Positions 30,661-41,892 of a stretch of DNA of 64,000 nt are shown piece by piece. How positions within the stretch are numbered: position 1 is the stretch's first letter; every line of letters starts with the position of its first letter. The position numbers were made by a program, and so were the translations under genes. The DNA is from Mycobacterium kiyosense. GTDB lineage: Bacteria > Actinomycetota > Actinomycetes > Mycobacteriales > Mycobacteriaceae. The notes beneath the pieces are model-generated. The model did no database searches. It was not told the DNA's origin and worked only from the letters and a program-made list of their open reading frames with translations. The DNA lies in NCBI GenBank assembly GCA_021654635.1, contig AP025179.1:806001-870000 (forward strand), given 5' to 3'.

Positions 30661-31177
30661 TTTTCGCCATCCACTGCGAGGTGTAGCGCTGTTCCACGTT
30701 GATCAGTTCGGGCAGCTGGGAACCGATGAGGTGCTCCAACTTCCCCCCGATCAGCGGGACACGCACCTGCACGGTCATGTTCGCGGTCAGCCGGGACCCG
30801 CCGGACTCGGTGTGCGGAGACAGGACCGCGGTTCCCCAGATGCTCACCGGTGCGTCCAGCAGCCAGCCGCGGATGGAGGCCGTCGCGACGCCGTCGTGAA
30901 TCGGGCCCCAGCTTTCCTCCCGGCGGATGCACAGGTCGCCGCGATGCAACTGGGTCACCAGGGCCGGAAGGTTCTGCCGATACACGCGCTGCAGGGTGAC
31001 CACCGCGACGGCGGCGTCGGCACCGGCCTCTGCGCCGACCCGTAATTCCTCGACTGCCGCGAGGTCGGTCGGCACCTCCGCCAGCCGGCCCACCCAATAC
31101 TGCTCTTCGTGGAAAGCCCGGTGAATGTCCTCCACGCTGCCCTCGTAGACGGCCGACATGTCGAATGAACGCGGCAT
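30653..31177 (-). CDS. DUF2505 protein (Rv0481c-like)
   Basis: A 174-residue protein of the DUF2505 family, predicted to have the START/polyketide-cyclase-like helix-grip fold that binds a hydrophobic ligand. It starts [20 protein letters not shown] and ends [17 protein letters not shown]. The ATG at 31177 gives the length of recalled Rv0481c. It diverges from murB with 39 bases between the starts and heads the operon with the nitrilase-like and DUF2993 genes. The function is unknown. Confidence 0.85.
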   Translation of the reverse strand: MPRSFDMSAVYEGSVEDIHRAFHEEQYWVGRLAEVPTDLAAVEELRVGAEAGADAAVAVVTLQRVYRQNLPALVTQLHRGDLCIRREESWGPIHDGVATASIRGWLLDAPVSIWGTAVLSPHTESGGSRLTANMTVQVRVPLIGGKLEHLIGSQLPELINVEQRYTSQWMAKNA

Positions 31178-31216
31178 GACTGGCACGCTACCGTTACGGG
31201 CCAGGAATCGGAGCTT

Positions 31217-32312
31217 ATGAAACAAGGACGGGTCGGTTCGTTGTTCGCCGGTGCGCGGGTCACCGAGGCGGTGCCGTTGGCTCCGTTGACCACCTTGCGG
31301 GTGGGACCGGTGGCGCGGCGCGTAATCACCTGTGGCAGTACCGATGAGGTGATCGCGGTGATGCGGCAGCTCGACACGCAAAGCCACGCTGATGCCGGTC
31401 CGGTGCTGGTTCTCGCCGGCGGCTCCAACGTGGTGATCGGTGGCGGTCTGCCGGATCTGACGGTGGTGCGGCTGGCCAACGACGGAGTCGTCGTCGACGG
31501 CAACCTGGTGCGCGCGCAAGCCGGCGCGGTGTGGGACGACGTGGTGCTGCGGTCCATCGAGCAGGGGCTGGGCGGGCTGGAATGCCTGTCCGGCATCCCG
31601 GGTTCGGCGGGGGCCACCCCGGTGCAGAACGTCGGCGCCTACGGCGTGGAGGTTTCCGACCGCATCACCCGGGTGCGGCTGCTGGATCGAAGCACCGGCG
31701 AGGTGCGCTGGGCGGCGGCCGAGGAGCTGCGGTTCGGGTATCGCAGCAGCGTGCTCAAGCGGGCCGACGGGCTGCAGCTGCCGGCCGTCGTGCTGGAGGT
31801 GGAGTTCGCGCTCGACCCGTCGGGGCGCAGCGCCCCGCTGCGCTACGGCGAACTGACCGCCGCGCTGGGGGGCCGCCAGCGGCGAGCGGGGCGATCCGCG
31901 TGCCGTCCGCGCGGCCGTGCTGGACCTGCGAGCCCGCAAGGGCATGGTGCTCGACGCGGCCGATCACGACACCTGGAGCGTGGGGTCGTTCTTCACCAAC
32001 CCGGTGGTGTCGCAGCCGCAGTACGAGCGGTTGGCCGCCGTCACCGACGGGCCGGTGCCGCACTATCCGGCACCGGACGGCGTCAAGCTGGCCGCCGGGT
32101 GGCTGGTGGAACGGGCCGGATTCGGCAAGGGATACCCCGGCGAAAATGCACCCTGCCGGCTCTCGACGAAACATGCGCTGGCATTGACCAACCGGGGCGC
32201 GGCGACCGCGGAGGACGTGATGCTACTGGCCCGCACCGTGCGAGACGGGGTTCGTGATGTGTTCGGTTTCACACTGAAACCCGAACCTGTCCTGGTCGGG
32301 TGCGTCCTGTAG
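31217..32312 (+). pseudogene. murB: UDP-N-acetylenolpyruvoylglucosamine reductase, frameshifted as read
   Basis: MurB reduces UDP-GlcNAc-enolpyruvate to UDP-MurNAc in peptidoglycan synthesis and is essential. The FAD domain is visible in [13 protein letters not shown] and [20 protein letters not shown]. After ELTAAL the frame changes at a run of six G (31867-31872); with one G fewer it continues as [13 protein letters not shown] then [20 protein letters not shown], with the catalytic Ser in that last segment, and ends at 32312 with 364 residues. An inactivating mutation in an essential gene is unlikely, so a sequencing insertion is the best reading. Confidence 0.93.
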
Positions 32313-32394
32313 CTGCCCGTTTGGTGCCCAAACGGCGCTGCCGCGTGTCTTTGCGGTGCGGGATAGGGTGTTTGGCCCGGTATCTTTGGTTGTC

Positions 32395-33750
32395 GTGACC
32401 CCTCCCAGCGCCCCTCGAAGTCCAGGGCCGATCAATCGGCGCGCGGCTTTGGCGGCACTCGGGCTCGGGGTGTTCGCGCCGAGCGTGCTCGCCGCGTGTG
32501 GCGGCAAAAACACCCCGCAGGCCGAGAAGAAGGCGCCGCCGGCGGCGAAGCTGACCTTTCAGCCCGCCGACGCCACCCAGGACGTGGTGCCGATCGCGCC
32601 GATCAGCGTCACCGTCGCCGACGGCTGGTTTCAGCGGGTCGCGCTGACGAACTCGGCGGGCAAGCCGGTGGCCGGCACGTTCAACCAGGACCGCACCGTC
32701 TTCATGACCACCGAGCCGCTGGGCTACGACTCCACCTACACCTGGACCGGGTCGGCGGTCGGGCACGACGGCAAGGCCATCCCGGTGGCGGGCAAGCTCA
32801 CCACGGTGACGCCGAAGAAGAAGATCGACGGCGGGTTCCAGCTGGCCGACGGCCAGACCGTCGGCGTCGCAGCACCGATCATCATTCAGTTCGACGCGCC
32901 GATCAGCGACAAGGCCGCCGTCGAGCGGGCGTTGACGGTGCGGACCAATCCGCCGGTGGAAGGCAGCTGGGCCTGGCTGCCCGACGAAGCCAAGGGCGCC
33001 CGCGTGCACTACCGGCCGCGCGAGTACTACCCGGCCGGCACCACCGTCAGCGTCGACGCCAAGCTCTACGGCCTGCCGTTCGGCGACGGCGCGTACGGCG
33101 CGCAGGATTTCTCGCTGAACATCCAGATCGGGCGCCGGCAGGTGGTCAAGGCCGAGGTCTCCTCGCACCGCATCCAGGTCGTCACCGATGCCGGGGTCAT
33201 CATGGACTTCCCGTGCAGCTACGGCGAGGCCGACAAAGCGCGCAACGTCACCCGCAACGGCATCCACGTGGTCACCGAGAAGTACTCCGACTTCTATATG
33301 TCCAATCCGGCGGCGGGCTACAGCAACGTGCACGAGCGGTGGGCGGTGCGGATCTCCAACAACGGCGAGTTCATCCACGCGAACCCGTCCAGCGCCGGCG
33401 CGCAGGGCAACAGCAACGTCACCAACGGCTGCATCAACCTGTCCACCTCCGACGCCGCCGAGTACTTCCAGACCGCGATCTACGGCGACCCGGTCGAGGT
33501 GACCGGCAGCACGATCCAGTTGTCCTACTCCGACGGCGACATCTGGGACTGGGCCGTGGACTGGGACACCTGGGTGGGCATGTCGGCGCTGCCGCCGCCT
33601 GCCGCGCACCCGCCGGGCACCCAGATCCCGGTCACCGCACCGGCCACGCCGCCCAACGCGCCGACGCTGTCGGGCACGCCCACCACCACCACGTCGCCGA
33701 CGAGCACGTCTTCGACGTCCCCGTCGACTAGTTCTGGGCCTGGTGGTTGA
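32395..33750 (+). CDS. lprQ: L,D-transpeptidase lipoprotein (LdtMt5/LprQ-like)
   Basis: Cell-wall enzyme forming 3-3 peptidoglycan cross-links; carbapenem-sensitive family. 451 residues from GTG 32395: lipobox VLAAC with lipid-modified Cys35, two Ig-like domains, then the YkuD catalytic domain with His328 (FIHANP) and Cys346 ([10 protein letters not shown]), and a Pro/Thr/Ser-rich tail from about 400. The length equals recalled Rv0483. TATCTT at 32381-32386 lies 8 bases before the GTG, so the mRNA may be leaderless. It follows murB by 82 bases in the same direction. Confidence 0.94.
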   Translation: MTPPSAPRSPGPINRRAALAALGLGVFAPSVLAACGGKNTPQAEKKAPPAAKLTFQPADATQDVVPIAPISVTVADGWFQRVALTNSAGKPVAGTFNQDRTVFMTTEPLGYDSTYTWTGSAVGHDGKAIPVAGKLTTVTPKKKIDGGFQLADGQTVGVAAPIIIQFDAPISDKAAVERALTVRTNPPVEGSWAWLPDEAKGARVHYRPREYYPAGTTVSVDAKLYGLPFGDGAYGAQDFSLNIQIGRRQVVKAEVSSHRIQVVTDAGVIMDFPCSYGEADKARNVTRNGIHVVTEKYSDFYMSNPAAGYSNVHERWAVRISNNGEFIHANPSSAGAQGNSNVTNGCINLSTSDAAEYFQTAIYGDPVEVTGSTIQLSYSDGDIWDWAVDWDTWVGMSALPPPAAHPPGTQIPVTAPATPPNAPTLSGTPTTTTSPTSTSSTSPSTSSGPGG

Positions 33751-34487
33751 ACCTTCGGGTCGCTGAGGCCTGGTCGCGGGGCCGGATGATGATCTGGTCC
33801 AGGTTCACGTGCGACGGCCGCGAAGCCACGAATCCGATCACCTCGGCGACGTCGGCGGCCACCAGCGGGGTCATCCCGGCGTAGACGGCATCCGCGCGCT
33901 GCTGGTCGCCGTCGAACCGGACCAGCGAGAATTCCGTCTCGACCGCACCGGGCGCGATCTCGGTGAGCCGCACCGGCTTGCCCAGCAGCTCCCCGCGCAG
34001 CGTGCGGTGCAGCGCGCCCTGGGCGTGCTTGGCCGCCGTGTAGCCCGCGCCGCCGTCGTAAATCTCAAGGGCCGCAATGGAAGTCACCGTGACTATCAGG
34101 CCGTCGCCGGATTCGATCAGCTTGGGCAGCAGTGCGCGGGTGACTCGCAGCGTGCCCAGTACGTTGGTCTCCCACATCCAACCGCCAATGCTGCAGGTCG
34201 GCTTGGGCAACCGGGGCCAGGCCTTTCGCGCCACCGGCGTTGTTGACCAGCACGTCCACCCGGTCCAGCCGCTCGGCCAGCGCCGCCACATCGTCGTCCG
34301 ATGTGACGTCAGCCACAATCGGGGTGCCGCCGATCTCGGCGGCCAGCGCATTGAGGCGGTCCGCGCGGCGTGCCACGACAACTACGTGAAACCCTTGGGC
34401 GGCAAGCGTTTTCGCGGTAGCCGCGCCGATTCCGGAGCTCGCTCCGGTGACCACCGCGACTCGTCTCGGCGCTTCGGGGGAACTCAC
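33728..34487 (-). pseudogene. Short-chain dehydrogenase (Rv0484c-like), frameshifted as read
   Basis: Classical NAD(P)-dependent SDR. The N-terminal half (GTG 34487 onward) has the cofactor motif [14 protein letters not shown] and NNAGGAKGL; the C-terminal half, in another frame, has the catalytic YTAAK and IAPGAVETEFS. The frames meet at [12 protein letters not shown]: one extra base in CCAACC on the plus strand (34178-34183) explains the break, and without it 252 residues result, matching recalled Rv0484c. Its 3' end overlaps the lprQ stop by 23 bases. The substrate is unknown. Confidence 0.88.
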
Positions 34488-34668
34488 CAGGACAACTGTA
34501 ATAAACGTGCTAAGTTTTCGGTGTGTACTGCAGCGCCTTGTTCGGCACCACGACCGCGTGTCTCCACGCGGGCGCGTGTTGTTGTCGCGCACTTTGCCGC
34601 GCCTGAACTGACGCAAGTCGGGGTGCGGCCAGGGACCCGGCCATCCGAACTCCGACAAGGACTATCCA

Positions 34669-35997
34669 GTGCACTCGACTACTTTCACCCACCATTCGCA
34701 CAGCCGCAGCGGCCGCGTAGCCGGCCCGAACGCACCATTGCGCAGCTACCGTCAGGTGGTGCCGCCGGCACTGCACCTGTCCGACTCCGCGGCGGCGTCG
34801 GTGTTCCGGGCCGTGCGGTTGCGCGGACCGGTCGGCCGCGACGTCATCGCCAACGTCACCTCGCTGAGCATCGCCACGGTGAACCGGCAGGTCATCGCGC
34901 TGCTCGACGCCGGCCTGCTGCGTGAGCGCGCCGACCTGGCGGTGTCCGGGGCGATCGGACGTCCGCGGGTGCCGGTGGAGGTCAACCACGAGCCGTTCGT
35001 GACGTTGGGCATCCACATCGGCGCACGCACCACCAGCATCGTGGCCACCGACCTGTTCGGCCGCACGCTCGACACGGTGGAGACCCCGACACCGCTCAGC
35101 GCCCCGGGCACCGCGCTGACCTCGCTGGCCCACAGCGCCAGCCGCTACCTGCGGCGCTGGCACCGGCGCCGGGCGTTATGGGTCGGGGTCGCGATCGGCG
35201 GCACCGTCGACAACGCCAGCGGCTTGGTCGACCACCCCAGGCTGGGCTGGCGGCAGGCGCCCGTCGGACCCGTGCTGGCCGACGCCTTGGGACTGCCGAT
35301 CTCGGTGGCCTCGCACGTGGACGCCATGGCCGGCGCCGAACTGCTGCTCGGCATGCGACGCTTCGCGCCGAGCTCGTCGACCAGCCTGTACGTGTATGCG
35401 CGCGAGACGGTGGGCTACGCGCTGGTGATCGGCGGCCGGGTGCACTGCCCGGCCAGCGGCCCGGGCACCATCGCACCGCTGCCGGTGCAGTCGGAGCTGC
35501 TCGGCGGGTCGGGCCAGCTCGAGTCCACCGTCAGTGACGAGGCCGTGCTGGCGGCCGCGCGCCGGCTCCGGATCCTGCCGGGCCTCGCCCCGGCGAACCG
35601 CACCGGCGCGTCGACCGCCGCGATGGCCGACCTGCTGCGCGTGGCACGCGCCGGCAACCAACAGGCCAGGGATCTGCTGGCCGAGCGGGCCAGGGTGCTC
35701 GGCGGTGCCGTCGCACTGCTGCGCGACATGCTCAACCCCGACGAGGTGGTGGTCGGTGGCCAGGCGTTCACCGAGTATCCCGAGGGCATGGAACACGTGG
35801 AGGCCGCGTTCGCGGAGCGCTCGGTGCTGGCACCGCGCGACATCCGGGTCACCGCGTTCGGCAATCGGGTGCAGGAGGCCGGCGCCGGTGTCGTCTCGCT
35901 GGACGGCCTCTACGCCGACCCGCTGGGAGCGATGCGCAGGTCAGGGGCCTTGGTGTCGCGACTGGACGACGCCGAGCCCGCGGTCGCGGCCAAGTAG
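34669..35997 (+). CDS. ROK-family transcriptional regulator (Rv0485-like)
   Basis: A 442-residue regulator: N-terminal winged helix-turn-helix (about 45-95; [20 protein letters not shown]) and a C-terminal ROK/actin-like domain starting [18 protein letters not shown]. The sugar-kinase phosphate motif DxGxT is degenerate, and I see no ROK zinc motif (the C-x-C-G-x-x-G-C pattern); the region reads [15 protein letters not shown] instead. It therefore probably does not act as a kinase and may not sense sugars in the usual way. In M. tuberculosis the homologue is reported to control the pe13-ppe18 genes. Confidence 0.87.
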   Translation: MHSTTFTHHSHSRSGRVAGPNAPLRSYRQVVPPALHLSDSAAASVFRAVRLRGPVGRDVIANVTSLSIATVNRQVIALLDAGLLRERADLAVSGAIGRPRVPVEVNHEPFVTLGIHIGARTTSIVATDLFGRTLDTVETPTPLSAPGTALTSLAHSASRYLRRWHRRRALWVGVAIGGTVDNASGLVDHPRLGWRQAPVGPVLADALGLPISVASHVDAMAGAELLLGMRRFAPSSSTSLYVYARETVGYALVIGGRVHCPASGPGTIAPLPVQSELLGGSGQLESTVSDEAVLAAARRLRILPGLAPANRTGASTAAMADLLRVARAGNQQARDLLAERARVLGGAVALLRDMLNPDEVVVGGQAFTEYPEGMEHVEAAFAERSVLAPRDIRVTAFGNRVQEAGAGVVSLDGLYADPLGAMRRSGALVSRLDDAEPAVAAK

Positions 35998-36038
35998 GCA
36001 CGGTCCGTCCCCCGGCGGCGTGCTGTAAAGATGAAGGG

Positions 36039-37406
36039 GTGCGGTTCCCGGTAGCTCGCGACGACGATTCCCTGGTGACCCGAGTCGGTCGTGGCGGCGA
36101 GGCTCCGCACCGGGTCGCCCTGCTGGCCGTACACACCTCGCCGCTGGCCCAGCCCGGCACCGGTGACGCCGGCGGGATGAACGTCTACGTGCTGCAGACA
36201 GCGCTGCACCTGGCCCGCCGCGGCATCGACGTGGAGATTTTCACCCGGGCCACCGCGTCCGCGGACCCGCCCGTGGTCCGGATCGAACCCGGGGTGCTGG
36301 TACGCAACGTGGTGGCGGGGCCGTTCGAGGGACTCGACAAATACGACCTGCCCACCCAGCTGTGCGCGTTCGCGGCCGGCGTACTACGCGCCGAGGCCGC
36401 CCACGAGCCCGGCCACTACGACATCGTGCACTCGCACTACTGGCTGTCCGGGCAGGTCGGGTGGCTGGCGCGGGACCGCTGGGCGGTGCCGCTGGTGCAT
36501 ACCGCGCACACCCTGGCCGCCGTCAAGAATGCCGCCCTGGCCGACGGGGACACCGCCGAACCGCCGCTGCGCACGGTCGGCGAACAGCAGGTGGTCGACG
36601 AGGCCGACCGGCTCATCGTGAACACCGAGGACGAAGCGCGGCAATTGATCTCGTTGCATCGGGCCGATCCGGCGCGGATCGACGTGGTGCACCCCGGCGT
36701 CGACCTGGACGTGTTCCGCCCGGGTGACCGGCGGGCCGCGCGGGCGGCGCTCGGGCTCGGCCAGGACGAGCCGGTGGTGGCGTTCGTCGGGCGCATCCAG
36801 CCGCTGAAAGCGCCCGATATCGTGTTGCGGGCGGCGGCGCGACTGCCGGGGGTGCGGATCGTGGTGGCCGGCGGGCCGTCGGGCAGCGGCCTGGCCTCAC
36901 CGGACGGGCTGGCGCGCCTGGCCGGCGAACTCGGCATCGCCCAGCGGGTGACGTTCCTGCCGCCGCAGTCCCGACCCGAGCTGGCCAGGTTGTTTCATGC
37001 CGCCGATCTGGTTGCGGTACCCAGTTATTCGGAATCGTTCGGCTTGGTCGCGGTAGAGGCGCAGGCCTGCGGCACACCGGTGGTGGCGGCCGCGGTGGGC
37101 GGGTTGCCGGTCGCGGTGCGCGACGGCATCACCGGCACGCTGGTGTCCGGCCACGAAGTCGGTCAGTGGGCCGAGGCCATCGGCGAGCTGCTGCGCGTCG
37201 GCGCCGGCCCGCAGGGACGGGCGATGAGCCGTGCGGCGGCCGCGCATGCGGCCACGTTCTCGTGGGAGAACACCACCGACGCGTTGCTGGCCAGCTACCG
37301 GCGCGCGATCGGCGATTTCCGGGCCGCGCGTCAGCGGCGGTTACCCGACCTGGTCGCCAAGCGCAGGCCCCGGCGCTGGGCGGCACGTCGGGGGGTGGGC
37401 GCATGA
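36039..37406 (+). CDS. mshA: Mycothiol glycosyltransferase MshA
   Basis: GT4-family enzyme that joins UDP-GlcNAc to myo-inositol-3-phosphate, the first step of mycothiol synthesis. 455 residues: N-terminal acceptor domain with [13 protein letters not shown] and [12 protein letters not shown]-terminal donor domain with [10 protein letters not shown] and the E-x7-E motif in [14 protein letters not shown]. The GTG at 36039 is the likely start; the first 25 residues are variable in the family. The stop overlaps the ATG of the YbjN gene (ATGA). Confidence 0.94.
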   Translation: MRFPVARDDDSLVTRVGRGGEAPHRVALLAVHTSPLAQPGTGDAGGMNVYVLQTALHLARRGIDVEIFTRATASADPPVVRIEPGVLVRNVVAGPFEGLDKYDLPTQLCAFAAGVLRAEAAHEPGHYDIVHSHYWLSGQVGWLARDRWAVPLVHTAHTLAAVKNAALADGDTAEPPLRTVGEQQVVDEADRLIVNTEDEARQLISLHRADPARIDVVHPGVDLDVFRPGDRRAARAALGLGQDEPVVAFVGRIQPLKAPDIVLRAAARLPGVRIVVAGGPSGSGLASPDGLARLAGELGIAQRVTFLPPQSRPELARLFHAADLVAVPSYSESFGLVAVEAQACGTPVVAAAVGGLPVAVRDGITGTLVSGHEVGQWAEAIGELLRVGAGPQGRAMSRAAAAHAATFSWENTTDALLASYRRAIGDFRAARQRRLPDLVAKRRPRRWAARRGVGA

Positions 37407-37903
37407 CGGTGCAACAGCTGATCGAGGACGCCCTGCGGGCCAGCGACCTGGAGTACGAGGAACACGAAGGGGCGCACGGCGGCCTGCCCGGCCTGATCGT
37501 GGCGTTGCCCGGCGAGCGCCGCCTGAAGACCAACACGATCTTGAGCATCGGCGAGCATTCGGTGCGCGTCGAGGCGTTCGTGTGTCGCCGGCCCGACGAG
37601 AACCACGAGGGCGTCTACCGGTTCCTGCTCAAGCGCAATCGCCGGCTGTACGGGGTCGCCTACACGCTGGATAACGTCGGCGACATCTATCTGGTGGGCC
37701 GGATGTCGTTGGCGTCGGTGAGCGCCGAGGAGATCGACCGAGTCCTCGGCCAGGTGCTCGAGGCGGTGGATGCCGACTTCAACACGTTGCTGGAGTTGGG
37801 TTTTCGGACGTCGATCCAGAAAGAGTGGGAGTGGCGGGTGTCGCGGGGGGAGTCGTTGAAGAACCTGGCGGCGTTCGAGCACCTGATCGACCAGGACGAC
37901 TGA
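37403..37903 (+). CDS. YbjN-domain protein (Rv0487-like)
   Basis: A 166-residue protein with the YbjN fold, which resembles type III secretion chaperones but has no known enzymatic role. Conserved runs are [20 protein letters not shown] and [20 protein letters not shown]. The ATG overlaps the mshA stop in ATGA, so translation is coupled. In M. tuberculosis, as recalled, a LysE-type exporter gene follows; here gpmA comes next after 67 bases. Confidence 0.85.
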   Translation: MTVQQLIEDALRASDLEYEEHEGAHGGLPGLIVALPGERRLKTNTILSIGEHSVRVEAFVCRRPDENHEGVYRFLLKRNRRLYGVAYTLDNVGDIYLVGRMSLASVSAEEIDRVLGQVLEAVDADFNTLLELGFRTSIQKEWEWRVSRGESLKNLAAFEHLIDQDD

Positions 37904-37970
37904 CACCGGCCGCGATCGCGGTGCGGTTACGCTCGGCGCGGCTCAGGGGTGCCGTGAGAGACTGGCCCGC

Positions 37971-38726
37971 ATGGGTGACACGGGCACGCTGGTGCTGCTC
38001 CGCCACGGCGAGAGCGAATGGAACGCACTGAACCTTTTCACCGGTTGGGTCGATGTCGGGCTGACGGAGAAGGGCCGCACCGAGGCGGTGCGCGCGGGCG
38101 AGTTGCTTGCCGAGCAGAACTTGTTGCCCGATGTGCTCTACACCTCGCTATTGCGGCGTGCCATCTCCACCGCGAACCTGGCTCTGGACGCCGCCGACCG
38201 GCTGTGGATCCCGGTGCACCGCAGCTGGCGGCTCAACGAGCGTCACTACGGCGCCCTGCAGGGGCTGGACAAGGCCAAGACCAAGGAACGCTACGGCGAA
38301 GAGCAGTTCATGGCGTGGCGGCGTAGCTATGACACCCCGCCGCCGGAGATCGAGCGGGGCAGTGAGTTCAGCCAGGACGCCGACCCCCGCTACGCGAACA
38401 TCGGTGGTGGGCCGCTGACCGAATGCCTGTCCGACGTGGTGATTCGCTTCCTGCCGTACTTCACCGACGTGATCGTCCCGGACCTGCGGCTCGGGAAGAC
38501 CGTGCTGATCGCCGCGCACGGCAATTCGCTGCGGGCGCTGGTCAAGTACCTGGACCAGATGTCCGACGAGGACGTCGTGGGACTGAACATCCCGACCGGT
38601 ATCCCGCTGCGTTACGACCTGGATGACCAGTTGCGCCCGGTGGTGGCCGGTGGCACCTACCTGGACCCGGAGGCGGCGGCCGCCGGTGCCGCCGCGGTGG
38701 CCAGTCAGGGCGCGGCGAAAGCCTGA
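37971..38726 (+). CDS. gpmA: 2,3-bisphosphoglycerate-dependent phosphoglycerate mutase
   Basis: Glycolytic enzyme interconverting 3- and 2-phosphoglycerate. 251 residues; the phosphohistidine His12 lies in [10 protein letters not shown], Glu in [12 protein letters not shown], and the second His in [11 protein letters not shown]. The C-terminal tail ([13 protein letters not shown]) is Ala-rich and variable. The length and sequence fit recalled Gpm1 (Rv0489). It precedes senX3 by 134 bases, as in other mycobacteria. Confidence 0.95.
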   Translation: MGDTGTLVLLRHGESEWNALNLFTGWVDVGLTEKGRTEAVRAGELLAEQNLLPDVLYTSLLRRAISTANLALDAADRLWIPVHRSWRLNERHYGALQGLDKAKTKERYGEEQFMAWRRSYDTPPPEIERGSEFSQDADPRYANIGGGPLTECLSDVVIRFLPYFTDVIVPDLRLGKTVLIAAHGNSLRALVKYLDQMSDEDVVGLNIPTGIPLRYDLDDQLRPVVAGGTYLDPEAAAAGAAAVASQGAAKA

Positions 38727-38824
38727 TTTCAACCCGGGGCGGGCCCGTCGCTGAACAACGCGTTAACGCCAGCGGAACACCTTCGCCCAGGCTTGTGACT
38801 TGTCCGATTTCGGCCTCGTCCCGC

Positions 38825-38840
38825 TAGGGTGGCGTTCACC
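38825..38840 (+). promoter_or_regulatory. senX3 promoter elements
   Basis: A -10-like TAGGGT (38825-38830) is followed by GTTCACC (38834-38840), a half-site of the kind bound by RegX3, 20 bases before the senX3 GTG. Autoregulation by RegX3 is known in mycobacteria; these particular words are inferred. Confidence 0.35.
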
Positions 38841-38860
38841 CGATTTGTAGGATTCCGCTT

Positions 38861-40105
38861 GTGACTGTGTTCTCGGCGCTGTTGCTGGCCGGGGTATTGT
38901 CCGCGCTGGCGCTGGTCGTAGGAGTTGCGGCCGGGATGCGGCTGTCGCGGCGAGTCGGGCAGCAGCGTCAACAAGCCACCACCGAGTGGACCGGCATCAC
39001 CGTCGCGCAGATGCTGCAACGAATCGTGGCGCTGATGCCGATGGGCGCGGCGGTGGTCGATACCCACCGCGACGTCGTCTACCTCAACGATCGCGCCAAG
39101 GAGCTGGGCCTGGTGCGCGACCGGCAACTCGACGACGACGCCTGGAAGGCCGCCAGGCAGGCGCTCAGCGGTGAGGACGTCGAATTCGACCTGTCGCCCG
39201 GCAAGCGTTCGGGCTCGCGGTCCGGACTGTGTGTGCACGGGCACGCCCGGCTGTTGAGCGAGGAGGATCGCCGCTTCGCGGTGGTGTTCGTGCTCGATCA
39301 GTCCGACTACGCCCGGATGGAGGCGACCAGGCGGGATTTCGTGGCCAACGTCAGCCACGAACTCAAGACGCCGGTCGGTGCCATGGCATTGCTCGCCGAG
39401 GCGTTGCTGGCTTCCGCGGACGACACCGAGACGGTCCGCCGGTTCGCCGAGAAGGTGCTCATCGAGGCCAACCGATTGGGCGACATGGTGGCCGAACTGA
39501 TCGAGTTGTCGCGCTTGCAGGGTGCCGAGCGGTTGTCCAACGTGACCGATGTCGACATCGATGCCGTTGTGGCAGAAGCGATTTCACGCCACAAGGTGGC
39601 GGCCGAGAACGCTCAGATCGAGATCCGCACCGACGCCGCCAGCGGACTGCAGGTGGTGGGGGACCAAACGCTGCTGGTGACCGCGCTGGCGAACCTGGTG
39701 TCCAACGCGATCGCTTACTCACCGCGGGGGTCGTCGGTGTCGATCAGCCGGCGCAGGCGAGGCGACAACGTCGAGATCGCCGTCACCGACCGGGGCATCG
39801 GGATCGCCCTGGAAGACCAGGAGCGGGTATTCGAGCGGTTCTTCCGCGGCGACAAGGCGCGGTCGCGCGCGACTGGTGGCAGTGGGCTGGGACTGGCCAT
39901 CGTCAAGCACGTCGCCGCCAACCACGGCGGCAGCATCGGTGTGTGGAGCAAGCCCGGGACCGGGTCGACGTTCACGTTGTCCATCCCGGCGTCCGGTGGC
40001 GGCGCGGCGGCGGCCGCGCAGCAGGGCAAAGAGCAGGCTGAGCAGAATCTGAGCCGCGATTTCAGGCCTGGGCGGTCGCAACGAGAGGAAGAGCTGAGTC
40101 GATGA
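38861..40105 (+). CDS. senX3: Phosphate-sensing histidine kinase SenX3
   Basis: Sensor kinase that phosphorylates RegX3 under phosphate limitation. 414 residues: short N-terminal membrane segment (about 4-26), PAS-like domain (about 45-150), dimerisation helix with phospho-acceptor His166 ([12 protein letters not shown]), then N-box [12 protein letters not shown]1 DRGIGI and G2 [12 protein letters not shown]. The GTG at 38861 matches recalled Rv0490. The stop overlaps the first short frame of the MIRU (ATGA), which links it translationally to regX3. Confidence 0.95.
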   Translation: MTVFSALLLAGVLSALALVVGVAAGMRLSRRVGQQRQQATTEWTGITVAQMLQRIVALMPMGAAVVDTHRDVVYLNDRAKELGLVRDRQLDDDAWKAARQALSGEDVEFDLSPGKRSGSRSGLCVHGHARLLSEEDRRFAVVFVLDQSDYARMEATRRDFVANVSHELKTPVGAMALLAEALLASADDTETVRRFAEKVLIEANRLGDMVAELIELSRLQGAERLSNVTDVDIDAVVAEAISRHKVAAENAQIEIRTDAASGLQVVGDQTLLVTALANLVSNAIAYSPRGSSVSISRRRRGDNVEIAVTDRGIGIALEDQERVFERFFRGDKARSRATGGSGLGLAIVKHVAANHGGSIGVWSKPGTGSTFTLSIPASGGGAAAAAQQGKEQAEQNLSRDFRPGRSQREEELSR

Positions 40106-40226
40106 CACGCGCTGATGCAGAGCGCAGCAGTGAGATTGCAGAGCGCAGCGATGAGGAGGAGTGGCGCAAATGACGCGCGCTGACGACGATGCAGAGCGCA
40201 GCGATGAGGAGGAGTGGCGCAAATGA
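40102..40226 (+). repeat. MIRU repeat between senX3 and regX3
   Basis: Two imperfect copies of the mycobacterial interspersed repetitive unit, one spanning 40102-40173 and one 40170-40226, share GCAGAGCGCAGCGATGAGGA and the end GTGGCGCAAATGA. Each begins at an ATG that overlaps the preceding stop as ATGA and each is an open mini-frame (23 and 18 codons). Hence senX3, two mini-frames and regX3 form one chain of ATGA-type overlaps. Copy number here varies between strains in known mycobacteria and is used for typing. Confidence 0.9.
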
Positions 40227-40887
40227 CTAGCGTACTGATCGTGGAAGACGAGGAGTCGCTGGCCGACCCGCTGGCCTTCCTGTTGCGTAAAGAGGGCTTC
40301 GAGGCCACCGTGGTGACCGACGGCCCCTCCGCGCTCGCCGAGTTCGACCGGGCCGGCGCCGACATCGTGCTGCTGGACCTGATGCTGCCCGGCATGTCGG
40401 GCACCGACGTGTGCAAGCAGTTGCGGGCCCGCTCCGGTGTGCCGGTGATCATGGTGACCGCCCGGGACAGCGAGATCGACAAGGTGGTCGGGCTGGAACT
40501 CGGCGCCGACGACTATGTGACCAAGCCTTATTCGGCGCGCGAGCTGATCGCCCGAATCCGTGCGGTGCTGCGTCGCGGCGGCGACGACGACTCCGAGATC
40601 AGCGACGGTGTGCTGGAGTCGGGGCCGGTGCGGATGGACGTCGAACGACACGTCGTCTCGGTCAACGGCGACACCATTACGTTGCCGCTCAAGGAGTTCG
40701 ACTTGCTCGAGTACCTGATGCGCAACAGCGGCCGGGTGTTGACCCGCGGCCAGCTGATCGACCGGGTCTGGGGAGCGGACTACGTCGGCGACACCAAGAC
40801 GCTCGACGTCCACGTCAAACGGCTGCGATCCAAGATCGAGGCCGATCCCGCCAACCCGGTGCACCTGGTGACGGTCCGCGGACTGGG

Positions 40888-40906
<19 letters not shown>
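40223..40906 (+). CDS. regX3: Response regulator RegX3
   Basis: OmpR/PhoB-type regulator of the phosphate-starvation response, partner of SenX3. 227 residues: receiver domain with the acidic pair VEDEES, phospho-acceptor Asp52 (VLLDLMLPG) and Lys in DYVTKPYS; C-terminal winged helix from about 130 (LKEFDLLEYLMRNSGRVLTR). The ATG at 40223 overlaps the stop of the last MIRU frame (ATGA). Its 3' end overlaps the convergent mtnA gene by 19 bases. Confidence 0.96.
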
Positions 40907-41883
<977 letters not shown>

Positions 41884-41892
41884 CAGCCGACC

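Noticed and set aside
40102..40226. Two real small genes in the MIRU
   Set aside because: The mini-frames are products of the repeat sequence; they may be translated for coupling but do not look like conserved proteins.
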